The position numbers and the translations under genes are program-made. The notes under the pieces are model-generated. The model was not told the origin of the DNA. It worked only from the letters and a program-made list of their open reading frames with translations, and did no database searches. This document shows positions 1 through 10,019 of a DNA stretch of 64,000 nt, piece by piece. The stretch is from Lentzea kentuckyensis (GTDB lineage Bacteria > Actinomycetota > Actinomycetes > Mycobacteriales > Pseudonocardiaceae), in contig NZ_MUYM01000003.1 in the NCBI RefSeq assembly GCF_002150765.1, forward strand, positions 86,317-150,316. The letters run 5' to 3'. How positions within the stretch are numbered: position 1 is the first letter of the stretch; each line of letters opens with the position of its first letter.

Positions 1-3000
1 TACTCGTTGATCAACCGGTCCGGACCGAGCACCCGCAGCCAGTACGCGGCGGTCGCGGCGGGCAGGGCCTCGCCACCGACCAGGATCCGGGCGGCCAGGG
101 AGGCGTTGTCCGACTCGGAGAGCTGGTGCGCCAACAGGTCCAGGTGCCCAGGGGTGAGCTTGAGCAGGCTGAACGGCCCGGCCTCGGCCAGCGCCTGGCC
201 CAGCTCGGCCGGCTCAGCGGTGATCAGGTGCACCGGCTGACCGGTGACCAGCGGCACGTAGATGTTGGTGGCGGGCAGGTCGAACGCGATCGCGGAGAAC
301 AGCGGGGAGCCGCTCTCTCCGTGGCGGCCGTACTGCTCCACGGTCCAGTGCAGGTAGTTCGCCAGGCCGAGGTGGGTGACCATGACGCCCTTGGGACGGC
401 CGGTGGAACCCGAGGTGTAGATGACGTAGGCCAGCGTGTCCGGGTCGATGTCCTGCTGCGGCGCGGATTCCGGGTGACCTGAGTGGTCGGTCGAGTCGAG
501 CAGCAGCACCCGGCCCTGGTAGCTGGCCGGTACGGCGGACGTGGTGGCGGACTCGGCGAGCACGATCGGCGCGGCTGTGTCGGCCAGTTGGAAGCCGATC
601 CGCTCGGCCGGGGTGTCCGCCTCGATCGGCAGGTAGGCCGCACCGGACTTGAGGACGCCCAGCAGTGCGGGCAGCAGCAACGGACCGCGGCTCAGGCACA
701 CGCCGATCACGGTGTCCGGGCCCGCGCCCAGGGACTGCAGCTGGTGCGCCAGCTGGTTGGCCTGGCGGTCCAGTTCGGCGAAGGTCAACGTGGACTCGCC
801 CGCGTGCACCGCGATGGCGTCCGGGGTGACCGCGACCTGCACCTCGATCATGTCGAGCACGCTGGCGGCCGGCCAGACCTGTGATCCGGCCTGACCGGCG
901 GCAACGAGCGTCGCGTGCTCGCCCTCGGGCAGCACCGAGCCGGTGGCCTCGCCGCCGGTGATCATGGCGGTGAGCACGGCGCGGTACAGCGCGGACAACC
1001 GGTCCACGGCGGCGGGCGTGAGCGCGCCGGTGAGCACGATCCGTCCCGGACCGGCGATGGCCTTGAGGGTGAACTCGCTGGCGCCCGCGCCGACCGAACC
1101 GTCCAGGTCGACCGAGCCGTCGACCTGGTGGAAGTCCTGGTAGTCGAACAGCACGGAGAGCAGCCGCTCGGTTCCGGCCAGCCGCTGGATCGCGGGCAGC
1201 GGGTACCGGCGGTGCGCCCACACCTGCGCCTCGACGGCGTGCGTGCGCGCGATCAGCTCGGCGAAGTCCCGGGCGTCGGGCACGGCGGGGAACGGCACGG
1301 TGTTGAGGTGCATGCCGTGCACCCGCTCGCCACCGGTGCGGGAAAGCCGGCCGTGCACAACTAGTCCACTGTGGATGGTGGTATCGGTGCTGAGCTGGCT
1401 GAGGACCTTGAGGTGGGCGGCCAGCAGCACGGTCTTGAGCGAGGTGCCGGTGGCCAGTGCGCGAAGGTCTTCGGTCAGGTCGGAGATGTCGACCGTGACG
1501 CGCACGTCCTCCGCTGCCGGCGCGGCCCAGCCGTCGGGCAGGGTGAACGGGGTGTGGTCGCTGACCACGCGCTGCCAGAACTCGCGATGCTCCGCACTGT
1601 CCACGGCAGACAGTTCGGCGGCGATGAAGTCGGCGTAACGGACCTCGGGCGCCGTGTGTTCGGGTGCGGGAAGGCCGTCGCGATGCGTTCGGTACAGCTC
1701 AAGAAGCTCCACCAGCAGCGTGGACAGACTCCAGCCGTCGGTGATCGCGTGGCTCTGGGTGAGGGTGAGTCGCCAGGCGGTGGCCGACTCCACGTGCACC
1801 GCGAACCTCAGCAACGGCGCGGTTTCCAGGTCGAACAGGCGGGCCCGCTCGGCCTCCAGGAAGGCCGGGGTCAACGCCCCGCTGTGGATCGTGAGCTCGG
1901 CTTCGGCGGTGGCGTGCACCAGCTGGAGCGGGACCTGGTAGCCGGTGAGCGCGATCGACGTGCGCAGGGCCTCGTGCCGGGCGATGACGTCGTCGACCGC
2001 GGCGCGCAGCGCGGTGGCGGAGAACGGCTGGTCGTCGGGAACGCGGAAGGAGTTGACGTCGTGGTAGACGTTGCCCTCGTCCGCCACCAGCATCTCGACC
2101 AGCATTCCGGCCTGGACCTGGGACAGCGGGTAAGCGTCGGCCAGACCCGCCGGCAGCGCCTCGCGGTCCGATGTGGACAGCAGGGCGAACGGCGCCACAG
2201 CAGGGGTTTCCACGCTGAGCGGGCTGGCGTGGTGGGCCAGGTCGGCCAGGGTGCGGTGGGTGAAGACGTCCCGGACCGCGAGGTCCAGCCCGGCGGTGCG
2301 CAGGGCGGCGGTGAACGCGACCGCGCGGATCGAGTCGCCGCCGAGGTCGAAGAAGCCGTCGGTGACGCCGATCTCGTCGGCGGGCCGGTCCAGGACCTCG
2401 GCCAGCGCGCGAACCACGACCTGCTCGGTCTCGGTGCGGGCGGAGACCTGGCCGGTGGCGGCGAAGGCGGTGCGGTCCGGTGCGGGCAGGGCGCGCTGGT
2501 CCAGCTTTCCGCTGGTGGTCAACGGAACGGCGGGCAACGCGACGATCGCCGCGGGCACCATGTAGTCCGGCAGGGCTTCGGCCAGGTGCGCGCGCAACGG
2601 CGCGGCGTCGAACGAGCCAGTGGGAACCACGTACGCCACCAGTTGCTCGGCGCGCACGACCACAACGGCCTCACGCACCTCCGGGCGTTCCGCCAGGCGG
2701 GCCTGGATCTCGCCCAGCTCGACCCGGTAGCCGCGGATCTTGACCTGGGTGTCCTTGCGGCCCAGGAAGTCCACGCAACCGTCGGCCCGGCGGCGGGCCA
2801 GGTCTCCGCTGCGGTACAGCCGGGAACCCGGTGCGCCGTGCGGGTCTGGCACGAACCGTTCGGCGGTGAGCGCGGGCTGACCGAGGTAACCACGGGCCAG
2901 GCAGCCGCCGATGGTGATCTCGCCGGTCACGCCGGTGGGCACCAGTTCGCCCTGCTCGTCCAGCAGATGCAGCGGGATGCCGGGGAACGGCAGGCCGATC

Positions 3001-5396
3001 GGGCTGCCCGCGCCGTCCAGGTCGGCCTCGGTGATCCGGTGGTACGTGGTGGTCACCGTGGTTTCGGTGATGCCGTAGGTGTTGTACAGCGCGGTGCGGT
3101 CAAGCGGCCGGCCACTCGTCCAGCGGCGCAGTTCGGACTGCTCCACGGCCTCGCCGCCCAGGGTGATCACCCGCAGGCTGAGCCGGTCGATCCGCGGATC
3201 TCCCTCCGCGGCCAGCCGGGCCAGACCGCGGAACGCCATCGGCGTCTGCTCCAGCAACGTGACCCGTTGCGCCACCAGCAGATCGAGCAGGTCCTCGGGG
3301 GAACGGGCGGCCTCGCCGGGGATGAGCACCAGCCGGGCGCCGTGGGTGAGCGCGCCCCAGATCTCCCAGACGGAGACGTCGAACGAGTAGGCGTGGAACT
3401 GCGCCCAGGCGTCCTCGGCGGTGAACCGGAACGGCGCGTCGGCGGCGGAGAACAGTCCGGTCACCGCGGCGTGCGTGACCGCGACGCCCTTGGGAAGGCC
3501 GGTGGAGCCGGAGGTGTGGATGACGTAGGCCAGGTTGTCCGGCCCGGCCAACGGCAGCGGGTTGGTGGTGGGCTGCCCGGTGATCGTCGGAGCGACCACG
3601 GTGGTGCCGGGGTACTCGCCCTCGGTGGCGACGACCAGTTGCGTGCCGCTGTCGGCGAGCAGGTGCGCGACGCGGGCAGCGGGCAGACCAGGAGGCAACG
3701 GGAGGTAGGCGGCCCCGGACTTGAGCACGGCGAGCAGCGCGACCACGAGGTCCGTGCCCCGGTCCAGGCTGACGCCGACCAGGACCTCCGGACCCGCACC
3801 CAGTCCGCGCAGGTGGTGGGCGAGCTGGTTGGCCCTGGTGTTCAGCTCGGCGTAGGTCAGCTCGGAGCCGTTGTCCCACAGGGCGATCGCGTCGGGAGTG
3901 GCGGCGGCGTGGGACTCGACGAGCTCGTGCACGCAGCCGCCGGCGAGGGTGGCCGGGGTGTTGAACCCGAGCAGTTCCGCACGTTCGGCCGGCGCCAGAA
4001 CGTCCACAACGGACAGACGACGGTCCGGGTCGGCCGTGACCGCGTGCAGCAGACGCTGGAAATGGCCGGCGGTGCGCTCGACGGTCGCGCGGTCGAACAG
4101 CGCGGTGGCGTAGGTGAGCTGGCCGGTGAGGCCGCCGCCGGTGGTCTCCTGGAGTTCCAGGGACAGGTCGAACTTGGCGATCCGGTTGCCGGAGTAGGCG
4201 GTGACATCGAGGCCGGGCAGGTCGAACGCGGTGGACCGGTCCTCGTGCAGCACGAAGTCGACCTGGTACAGCGGGGTGCGGGACAGGTCGCGCTCGGGCG
4301 CCAGTTCGTCCACCAGGCGCGCGAACGGCACCTCCTGGTGGTCGAAGGCGCTCAGCAGCGTGCCCCTGGTGTGCTCCAGCAGCCCGCGGAAGGTGAGGTC
4401 CCCGGTCCACGCGGCGCGGACGACCAGGGTGTTGATGCCGTACCCGACCAGCTCCTGCAACTCCGGGCGGCTGCGGCCGGACACCGTGACGCCGACCGGG
4501 ATGTCGGTGCTGCCGGTGAGCCGGGCGAGCAGGGCCTGGAAGGCGGCCAGCAGCACGGTGTAGGTGGTGGTGCCCGTGGCCGTGGCCAGCGCGCGGACCT
4601 GGTCGGCCAGTTCGGCGGAGAGCGTCAACGGAACGAGGTCGCCCCGCCAGTCCCGCACCGCGGGGCGAGGCCGGTCCAACGGGAGCGGCAGCGGTTCCAG
4701 GCCGGAGAGCTGGGACCGCCAGTAGTCGAGCTGGGTGCGCAGGGTGTCGCCGGTGAGGTGATCGGTCTCCCACGCGGCGAAGTCGGCGTACTGCACCGCG
4801 AGCGGTGTGGCGGACTCGCCCCGGTAACCGCGGCTCAGCTCGCCGGCGATCAACCGGATGGACCACGCGTCGCAGGCGATGTGGTGGAAGGCGATCACCA
4901 GCACGTGCTCGTCAGCGGCCCGGCGCAGCAGCCGGGCGCGGAACGGCCAGCGCGCGGCCAGGTCGAACGGCTGGGCCAGCTCGGCTTCGACAGCTCGGCG
5001 AACGTCCTCATCGGACTGTCCACTGAGGTCGATCAACGGCAGCTCGACCGGAGCGACCGGGTCGATCACCTGGTGCGGCGCGGTACCGGCGAGTTCGTAG
5101 CGGGTGCGCAGAACCTCGTGCCGGTCCACCACCTGCTGCCAGGCCGCCTGCAACCTGAGCACGTCCAGCTCGCCGCGCAGGGCGAGCACCAGCGGCACCA
5201 CGTACTCGGCGCTGTCGGGTTCCAGGCTCTGCAGGAACCACATCTGCTGCTGGCCGGACGACAGGGCCAGCTGGCGGGAGCGGTCGGCCTGGCCGATCCG
5301 GGTGCGACGGCCGGTCGCGCGTCCGGCGAGGCGGCGGCGCAGCAGGTCCGCGCGCAGGTCGGCCGCGCCGGTTCCCAGCTGATCGTCCACGCTCAT
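1..5396 (-). CDS. Non-ribosomal peptide synthetase NRPS-2 (C-A-T-C-A..., 3' end beyond window)
   Basis: Cytosolic multimodular synthetase that activates amino acids and extends a thioester-bound peptide. Read from the ATG at 5396: C domain (HHIACDAW near residue 171), A domain (TSGSTGLPKG near 630), T domain (DLGGDSI near 1019), a second C domain (SHAITDGWS near 1216, first His of HHxxxDG replaced by Ser) and a second A domain ([10 protein letters not shown] near 1660) cut just after its INEY core. In PheA numbering the first A pocket reads D235 V236 W239 E278 T299 G301 T322 V330, which I cannot match to a standard residue; E278 hints at a basic substrate. The second reads D-L-T-K-L-G-E, the known Asn signature, with position 330 outside the window. 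The start lies 4 nt after the NRPS-1 stop with GGGGAG inside that gene, so the two are co-translated. The GGDSI-type T domain usually precedes epimerisation domains, but a C domain follows here. Confidence 0.93.
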   Translation of the reverse strand, partial: MSVDDQLGTGAADLRADLLRRRLAGRATGRRTRIGQADRSRQLALSSGQQQMWFLQSLEPDSAEYVVPLVLALRGELDVLRLQAAWQQVVDRHEVLRTRYELAGTAPHQVIDPVAPVELPLIDLSGQSDEDVRRAVEAELAQPFDLAARWPFRARLLRRAADEHVLVIAFHHIACDAWSIRLIAGELSRGYRGESATPLAVQYADFAAWETDHLTGDTLRTQLDYWRSQLSGLEPLPLPLDRPRPAVRDWRGDLVPLTLSAELADQVRALATATGTTTYTVLLAAFQALLARLTGSTDIPVGVTVSGRSRPELQELVGYGINTLVVRAAWTGDLTFRGLLEHTRGTLLSAFDHQEVPFARLVDELAPERDLSRTPLYQVDFVLHEDRSTAFDLPGLDVTAYSGNRIAKFDLSLELQETTGGGLTGQLTYATALFDRATVERTAGHFQRLLHAVTADPDRRLSVVDVLAPAERAELLGFNTPATLAGGCVHELVESHAAATPDAIALWDNGSELTYAELNTRANQLAHHLRGLGAGPEVLVGVSLDRGTDLVVALLAVLKSGAAYLPLPPGLPAARVAHLLADSGTQLVVATEGEYPGTTVVAPTITGQPTTNPLPLAGPDNLAYVIHTSGSTGLPKGVAVTHAAVTGLFSAADAPFRFTAEDAWAQFHAYSFDVSVWEIWGALTHGARLVLIPGEAARSPEDLLDLLVAQRVTLLEQTPMAFRGLARLAAEGDPRIDRLSLRVITLGGEAVEQSELRRWTSGRPLDRTALYNTYGITETTVTTTYHRITEADLDGAGSPIGLPFPGIPLHLLDEQGELVPTGVTGEITIGGCLARGYLGQPALTAERFVPDPHGAPGSRLYRSGDLARRRADGCVDFLGRKDTQVKIRGYRVELGEIQARLAERPEVREAVVVVRAEQLVAYVVPTGSFDAAPLRAHLAEALPDYMVPAAIVALPAVPLTTSGKLDQRALPAPDRTAFAATGQVSARTETEQVVVRALAEVLDRPADEIGVTDGFFDLGGDSIRAVAFTAALRTAGLDLAVRDVFTHRTLADLAHHASPLSVETPAVAPFALLSTSDREALPAGLADAYPLSQVQAGMLVEMLVADEGNVYHDVNSFRVPDDQPFSATALRAAVDDVIARHEALRTSIALTGYQVPLQLVHATAEAELTIHSGALTPAFLEAERARLFDLETAPLLRFAVHVESATAWRLTLTQSHAITDGWSLSTLLVELLELYRTHRDGLPAPEHTAPEVRYADFIAAELSAVDSAEHREFWQRVVSDHTPFTLPDGWAAPAAEDVRVTVDISDLTEDLRALATGTSLKTVLLAAHLKVLSQLSTDTTIHSGLVVHGRLSRTGGERVHGMHLNTVPFPAVPDARDFAELIARTHAVEAQVWAHRRYPLPAIQRLAGTERLLSVLFDYQDFHQVDGSVDLDGSVGAGASEFTLKAIAGPGRIVLTGALTPAAVDRLSALYRAVLTAMITGGEATGSVLPEGEHATLVAAGQAGSQVWPAASVLDMIEVQVAVTPDAIAVHAGESTLTFAELDRQANQLAHQLQSLGAGPDTVIGVCLSRGPLLLPALLGVLKSGAAYLPIEADTPAERIGFQLADTAAPIVLAESATTSAVPASYQGRVLLLDSTDHSGHPESAPQQDIDPDTLAYVIYTSGSTGRPKGVMVTHLGLANYLHWTVEQYGRHGESGSPLFSAIAFDLPATNIYVPLVTGQPVHLITAEPAELGQALAEAGPFSLLKLTPGHLDLLAHQLSESDNASLAARILVGGEALPAATAAYWLRVLGPDRLINE

Positions 5397-5400
5397 GTGC

Positions 5401-8400
5401 TCAGTGCTCCCCAGTCGTGATGGCGTCCCGCAGCTCTGCCTCGGAGAGCTGCTCGATCTCGGCGCGGATGGCGTCCTCCACCGCCGCGGCGAGGCCGTGG
5501 ATGGTGCGTTGTTCGAAGACCGTCCGCACGGACAGGTCGAGGTCGAACTCCTCCTGCAACCGCGCGGTCATCCGGATGGCCAGCACCGAGTGGCCACCCA
5601 GGTCGAAGAAGCTGTCGTGCACGCTGATCCGCTCGATGCCGAGGACCTCGGTCCAGACCGAGGCGATGACCTCTTCCGCGGGCGTGCTCGGCGGCACGAA
5701 CTCATCGGCCGCGGCGGCCGGGGCGGGCAACGCGCGTTGGTCGAGCTTTCCGTTGGCGGTCAACGGAATGGCGTCGATCGACTGGAACACCGCCGGCACC
5801 ATGTACTCCGGCAGCCGGGTGCGCAGCTCGTCGGCATCGGCCTCACCGACCACGTAGGCGGTCAGCGCGTTCTCGCCACTTTCGGTGGGGCGCAGCAGGA
5901 CCACCGCGTCCCGCACCGAGGGCTGGGCCAGCAGTGCGGCCCGCACCTCACCCAGCTCGACCCGGTAACCGCGGATCTTGACCTGGTCGTCGGCACGGCC
6001 GAGGAAGTCCACCGCCCCACCGGGCAGGCGGCGGGCCACGTCGCCGGTCCGGTACAGCCGGGAACCCGGTACGCCGTACGGGTTCGGCACGAACTTCTCG
6101 GCGGTCAGACCGGGACGACCCAGGTAACCGCGGCCGACACCGGTGCCGCCCAGGTACAACTCACCCGGCACACCGGCGGGCACCGGCTGCAGGTCGCCGT
6201 CCAGCACGTAGGCCGTGGTGTTCGGCAACGGCTGTCCGATCGGCACACTGCGCTGTTGCGGCACGGTGATCGGGTGTGTGGTCGCGCCGATGGCGGTCTC
6301 GGTGGGGCCGTACTCGTTGATCAACCGGTCCGGGCCGAGCAGTTCGAGCCAGTGGTTGGCGGTCGCGGGCGGCAGCGCCTCACCGGCGACCAGCACGACG
6401 TCGGCGAGCGCACGGGACTGGTCGGCGTCGAGCTGATGCGTCAGCAGATCCAGGTGGCCAGGGGTGAGCTTGATGAAGCTGTAGGGCGCGCCGGCGAGCA
6501 GGGCGCTGCCGAGCTTGGTCAGGTCCAGGTCGTCGGGCAGGAGGTGGGTCGTGCGGCCGGTCATCAGCGGCACGAACAGGTTGGTGGCCGGCAGGTCGAA
6601 CGCCACCGAGGAGAACAACGGCGCGCCACCAGGCCCGCGCACCAGGTCCTGGGCCGCCCAGTGCAGGTGGTTGGCCAGGCCGCGCTGGGTGATCGCGACA
6701 CCCTTGGGACGGCCGGTGGAGCCGGAGGTGTAGATGACGTAGGCCAGCTGGTCCAGGTCGCGCGCGCGTTCGGGAGCGGTGTCCGGGTAGGCGGTGAGGT
6801 CGAACTGGTCGCTGGTGGTGATCACGATCGGTGCGGCACTGTCCGCGACGGTGTGTGCGATCCGTTCGGCGGGATTCGCCGGATCCATTGGCAAATATGC
6901 GGATCCCGACTTCCACGCGGCCAGCATCGCGGTCACCAGGTCGACGCCGCGGGGCAGGCACACCCCGACCAGCACGTCCGGACCCGCACCCAGCGAGCGC
7001 AGGTGGTGGGCCAGGCGGTTGGCGCGCGCGTCCAGTTCGGCGTAGCTGACCTGTTCCGCGCCGGAGACCAGTGCGATCGCCGACGGGTTCTCGGCCACGC
7101 GCGCCTCGAACTCGTCCAGCACCGACGTCTGCGGGAACGCGCGCTCCGGCCCACCGGCGAGCAGTTCGTCCCGCTCACCGGCCGGCAGCAGATCCACAGT
7201 GGACAAACGGCGGGCCGGGTCCGCGGTGACCGAGCCGATCAGGCGCTGGAAGTGTCCCGCCAGCCGTTCGATCGTGGCGTGCTCGAACAACGCGGTGGCG
7301 TACTCGAACACACCGGTCCAGCTGCCGTCGGACTCCGGGCGCACGTACAGGGTCAGGTCGGTCTTGGCCACCCGCCGGGCCCGCACGAAGGCCGCGCCGT
7401 CGGACCGGTCGGGCAGACCGCCGATGTAGCGCTCGTCACCGAAGTTGAAGGCCACCTGGTACAGCGGCGTGCGGGAGAGGTCCCGCTCCGGCCGCAACAG
7501 CTCGACCAGGTGCTCGAAGCACACGTCCTGGTGCGCGAAGGCCGCGCGGGCGGAGTCGCGGACCACGTCCACCGCCTCGGTGAACGGCGCGTCGGCGTCC
7601 AGCTGGCAGCGCAGCACCAGCGAGTTGAGGAAGAAACCCACCATCGGCTCGGTTTCCGGCCGGTCGCGGCCAGCCACCGGCACGCCGAGGGTGACGTCCC
7701 ACTGGCCGCTGTGCCGGGCCAGCAGGGTGCAGAACGCGGCGAGCGCCGTCATGAACGGCGTCGCGCCCTGGCCACGGCCCAGCGCGGTGAGCCGGTCGGC
7801 GACGTGGGCGGGCACGGTGAAGGGCACCAGGCCACCGCGGGCGTCCCGCTCGGCCGGGCGCTGGTGGTCGGTGGACAACTCGAGCGGGGTGGCGCCGTCC
7901 AGCGTCCGCTGCCAGAAGTCGAGGTGTGCGCCCAGCCGGTCCTTGTCCCGGTGGGTGCGCTGCCAGGTGGCGAAGTCGGCGTACTGCACCGCCAGTTCGG
8001 GCAACGACGGGGTGCGTCCGGCGGTCAGGTCGGCGCAGACCTGGTGGAACTCCTGCTCCAGCACCGCGGCCGACCAGCCGTCCGCGGCGATGTGGTGGAC
8101 GGTGATCAGCAGCTGCTGGCGGCCGTCCGGCTCGCGCAGCAGCAGAGCCCGCCACAACCTGCCCTCGGCCAGGTCGAACCCGGCGTCCAGCTGCTCGCGG
8201 AAGCGTTCCTCGATCTCGTCCAGCCGGGCCTCGACCATCCGAAGTTCCACGGTGGACGGTGCGCGGACGATCTGCCGCGGCTCGCCGTCCACCGTGACGT
8301 AACGGGTGCGCAGCGACTCGTGGCGGGCCTCCAGCACCGTCAACGCCTCCCGCACCACACTGGGGGAGAGCTCGCCGGGCAGTCGGATGTGCAGTGGCAG

Positions 8401-8961
8401 CACCCATTCCGCGCTCTCCGGGTGCAGGTCGGCCATGAACCACACCCGGCGCTGCCCGAACGACAGCGGCAGCGCGTGCTCGCGGCTCACCGGCTCGATC
8501 GGCGATAGCTCGCCCGCCGCCGCGTCCACCAGCTCGGCCTGCCGCGTCACCGTGGTCGCGGTGTACAGCTCCGCCAGCGGCACCTCGCGCCCGGTGACCA
8601 CGCGCAGCCGTTCCACCAGGGTGGTCAGCAGCAACGAGTGGCCGCCCAGGTGGAAGAAGTCGTCGTCCGCGCCGATGTCGGTGGCGTCCAGCAGATCCGC
8701 CCACACCGCGGCCACCGCTCGTTCGGTGTCCGTGCGCGGCTCGACGTACTCCGGACGGTCGGAGTCCAGCAGCAGCAGGGGTTCCGGCTCTTCCACCGGA
8801 CCCAGCCGCTCCACCGAGCCGTCGTTGCGGAAGCGGGCCAGCTCCCCGGTGCCGACCCCGTTCACGTGCAGCTCGCCCAGCACACCCGGAGGCACCGGCG
8901 AACCGAACTCGTCGAGCACGGCCACGGTGGCGTCCTCGGGCGCAAGCGAATCCTGATACAC
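5401..8961 (-). CDS. Non-ribosomal peptide synthetase NRPS-1 (T-C-A-T with an N-terminal A-domain stub)
   Basis: 1186 residues if started at the GTG at 8961, which has AGGAG 5 nt upstream; a longer in-frame extension exists but is arginine/alanine-rich noise overlapping the upstream oxygenase gene. Residues about 10-60 resemble A6-A8 motifs of an adenylation domain ([22 protein letters not shown]) with the catalytic body missing. Then come T1 (HLGGHSL near 106), C (HHIAADGWS near 289), A ([11 protein letters not shown] near 746) and T2 (DLGGHSV near 1122). There is no terminal thioesterase, so chain transfer to NRPS-2 is expected. The A pocket in PheA numbering reads D235 L236 T239 K278 L299 A301 E322 I330, one or two changes from the Asn code DLTKLGEV. 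T1 has no adenylation domain of its own and must be loaded in trans, or by a preceding enzyme outside the window. Confidence 0.93.
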   Translation of the reverse strand: MYQDSLAPEDATVAVLDEFGSPVPPGVLGELHVNGVGTGELARFRNDGSVERLGPVEEPEPLLLLDSDRPEYVEPRTDTERAVAAVWADLLDATDIGADDDFFHLGGHSLLLTTLVERLRVVTGREVPLAELYTATTVTRQAELVDAAAGELSPIEPVSREHALPLSFGQRRVWFMADLHPESAEWVLPLHIRLPGELSPSVVREALTVLEARHESLRTRYVTVDGEPRQIVRAPSTVELRMVEARLDEIEERFREQLDAGFDLAEGRLWRALLLREPDGRQQLLITVHHIAADGWSAAVLEQEFHQVCADLTAGRTPSLPELAVQYADFATWQRTHRDKDRLGAHLDFWQRTLDGATPLELSTDHQRPAERDARGGLVPFTVPAHVADRLTALGRGQGATPFMTALAAFCTLLARHSGQWDVTLGVPVAGRDRPETEPMVGFFLNSLVLRCQLDADAPFTEAVDVVRDSARAAFAHQDVCFEHLVELLRPERDLSRTPLYQVAFNFGDERYIGGLPDRSDGAAFVRARRVAKTDLTLYVRPESDGSWTGVFEYATALFEHATIERLAGHFQRLIGSVTADPARRLSTVDLLPAGERDELLAGGPERAFPQTSVLDEFEARVAENPSAIALVSGAEQVSYAELDARANRLAHHLRSLGAGPDVLVGVCLPRGVDLVTAMLAAWKSGSAYLPMDPANPAERIAHTVADSAAPIVITTSDQFDLTAYPDTAPERARDLDQLAYVIYTSGSTGRPKGVAITQRGLANHLHWAAQDLVRGPGGAPLFSSVAFDLPATNLFVPLMTGRTTHLLPDDLDLTKLGSALLAGAPYSFIKLTPGHLDLLTHQLDADQSRALADVVLVAGEALPPATANHWLELLGPDRLINEYGPTETAIGATTHPITVPQQRSVPIGQPLPNTTAYVLDGDLQPVPAGVPGELYLGGTGVGRGYLGRPGLTAEKFVPNPYGVPGSRLYRTGDVARRLPGGAVDFLGRADDQVKIRGYRVELGEVRAALLAQPSVRDAVVLLRPTESGENALTAYVVGEADADELRTRLPEYMVPAVFQSIDAIPLTANGKLDQRALPAPAAAADEFVPPSTPAEEVIASVWTEVLGIERISVHDSFFDLGGHSVLAIRMTARLQEEFDLDLSVRTVFEQRTIHGLAAAVEDAIRAEIEQLSEAELRDAITTGEH

Positions 8962-9010
8962 GGGTGCTCCTGGCGGCTTGGAGGTGAACGGGGTCGGACG
9001 GGGGAGTGGG

Positions 9011-9994
9011 TCAGGACAGGACGTAGCCGTTGCCGGGGCGGTACCCACGGGTGCGGCGGTTGTCCAGGTGCACGAAGGTGCGGTGCAGCCAGCGGTCCTG
9101 GCCGTCGTAGCGAGGTTCGAACGCGCTGCGGCCGTGCAGGGAGATCCGGTTGTCCACGAAGGCCATCTCGCCGGACTGCAGCACCAGCGAGGTCGACACC
9201 GCGAGCAGCGCGTCACGCAACGCGTCCAGCGCGGCCCGGCCCTCGGGGTCCAGCGGTTCGGTGGCGGCGAAGTCCACCACGACGTTCGGGTCGGCGGTGT
9301 CGCCGCCGAGCACCGGATGCGGTTCGGTGGCCGCGTCCGAGTGGAAGGACGGCGGGGCCGCGGTGACGAACCGGGGACGGGCCAGCACCTCGACCACCTC
9401 TGCCGGAAGCAGCGGCAGGGCGCGCCGGATCGAGGAGACCAGGGTGCCTGCGGTGCCGCTGTGGTCGTTGCGCAGGCAGAGCAGACCGACGAAGTCCGGG
9501 CGGTGCGGGTGGAAGGCGTTCTCCACGTGCATCTCCAACGGCACCGAGCCGGCGTTGCTCTGGGAGCTCTCCCGACCGGGCACCGGCACCACGTTCTGCA
9601 CCAGCGCGCCGGACTTCTCCTGCCGGTAAGCCAGGATCTCGCCCAGCAGCAACGCGAGCAGCGCGGCCACCGCGGCCGGGCGGGTGGCGTTGCGCTCCAC
9701 CGACTCCGGCACGTTCGGCGTGGGCGGCAGCAGCGAGGTGTCGATCGGCAGGTTGCCGATCAGCAACACCCCGTCGGTGCCGGGGTCGTGCCGGAACCGG
9801 CTCGCCGTCTCCCGCAGGCGCGCGGGCAGCAGGCAGGCCAGGCGACGGGCCGCCGCCACCCAGGCGGGGTCGTCGACCAGGCCGGGCGCGGTGCTCGCCA
9901 GCTGTTCGGCCAGCACGCCGAACTCCGCGCGTTCCAGGTCGGTGAGCGTGATGCTGAGCCCGCTCGCCGCTGGTGCGGTCAACACTTCGGTCAT
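9011..9994 (-). CDS. Fe(II)/2-oxoglutarate oxygenase, AsnO/VioC (clavaminate synthase-like) family
   Basis: 327 residues, close to the roughly 330 of CDA asparagine oxygenase AsnO and arginine hydroxylase VioC. The family metal ligands are visible as H-x-E in [20 protein letters not shown], and the distal His probably lies in the C-terminal [14 protein letters not shown] stretch. Enzymes of this type beta-hydroxylate free amino acids (Asn or Arg) before NRPS loading. It lies 49 nt upstream of NRPS-1, whose A domain carries an Asn-like pocket, so supply of 3-hydroxy-asparagine is a specific hypothesis. The ATG at 9994 was chosen because alignment-like sequence starts there; a GAGAGG lies about 13 nt upstream, a rather long spacing. 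The substrate is inferred, not shown. Confidence 0.86.
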   Translation of the reverse strand: MTEVLTAPAASGLSITLTDLERAEFGVLAEQLASTAPGLVDDPAWVAAARRLACLLPARLRETASRFRHDPGTDGVLLIGNLPIDTSLLPPTPNVPESVERNATRPAAVAALLALLLGEILAYRQEKSGALVQNVVPVPGRESSQSNAGSVPLEMHVENAFHPHRPDFVGLLCLRNDHSGTAGTLVSSIRRALPLLPAEVVEVLARPRFVTAAPPSFHSDAATEPHPVLGGDTADPNVVVDFAATEPLDPEGRAALDALRDALLAVSTSLVLQSGEMAFVDNRISLHGRSAFEPRYDGQDRWLHRTFVHLDNRRTRGYRPGNGYVLS

Positions 9995-10019
9995 CGCGGA
10001 TCCGTGTCCTCTCTCGTTG

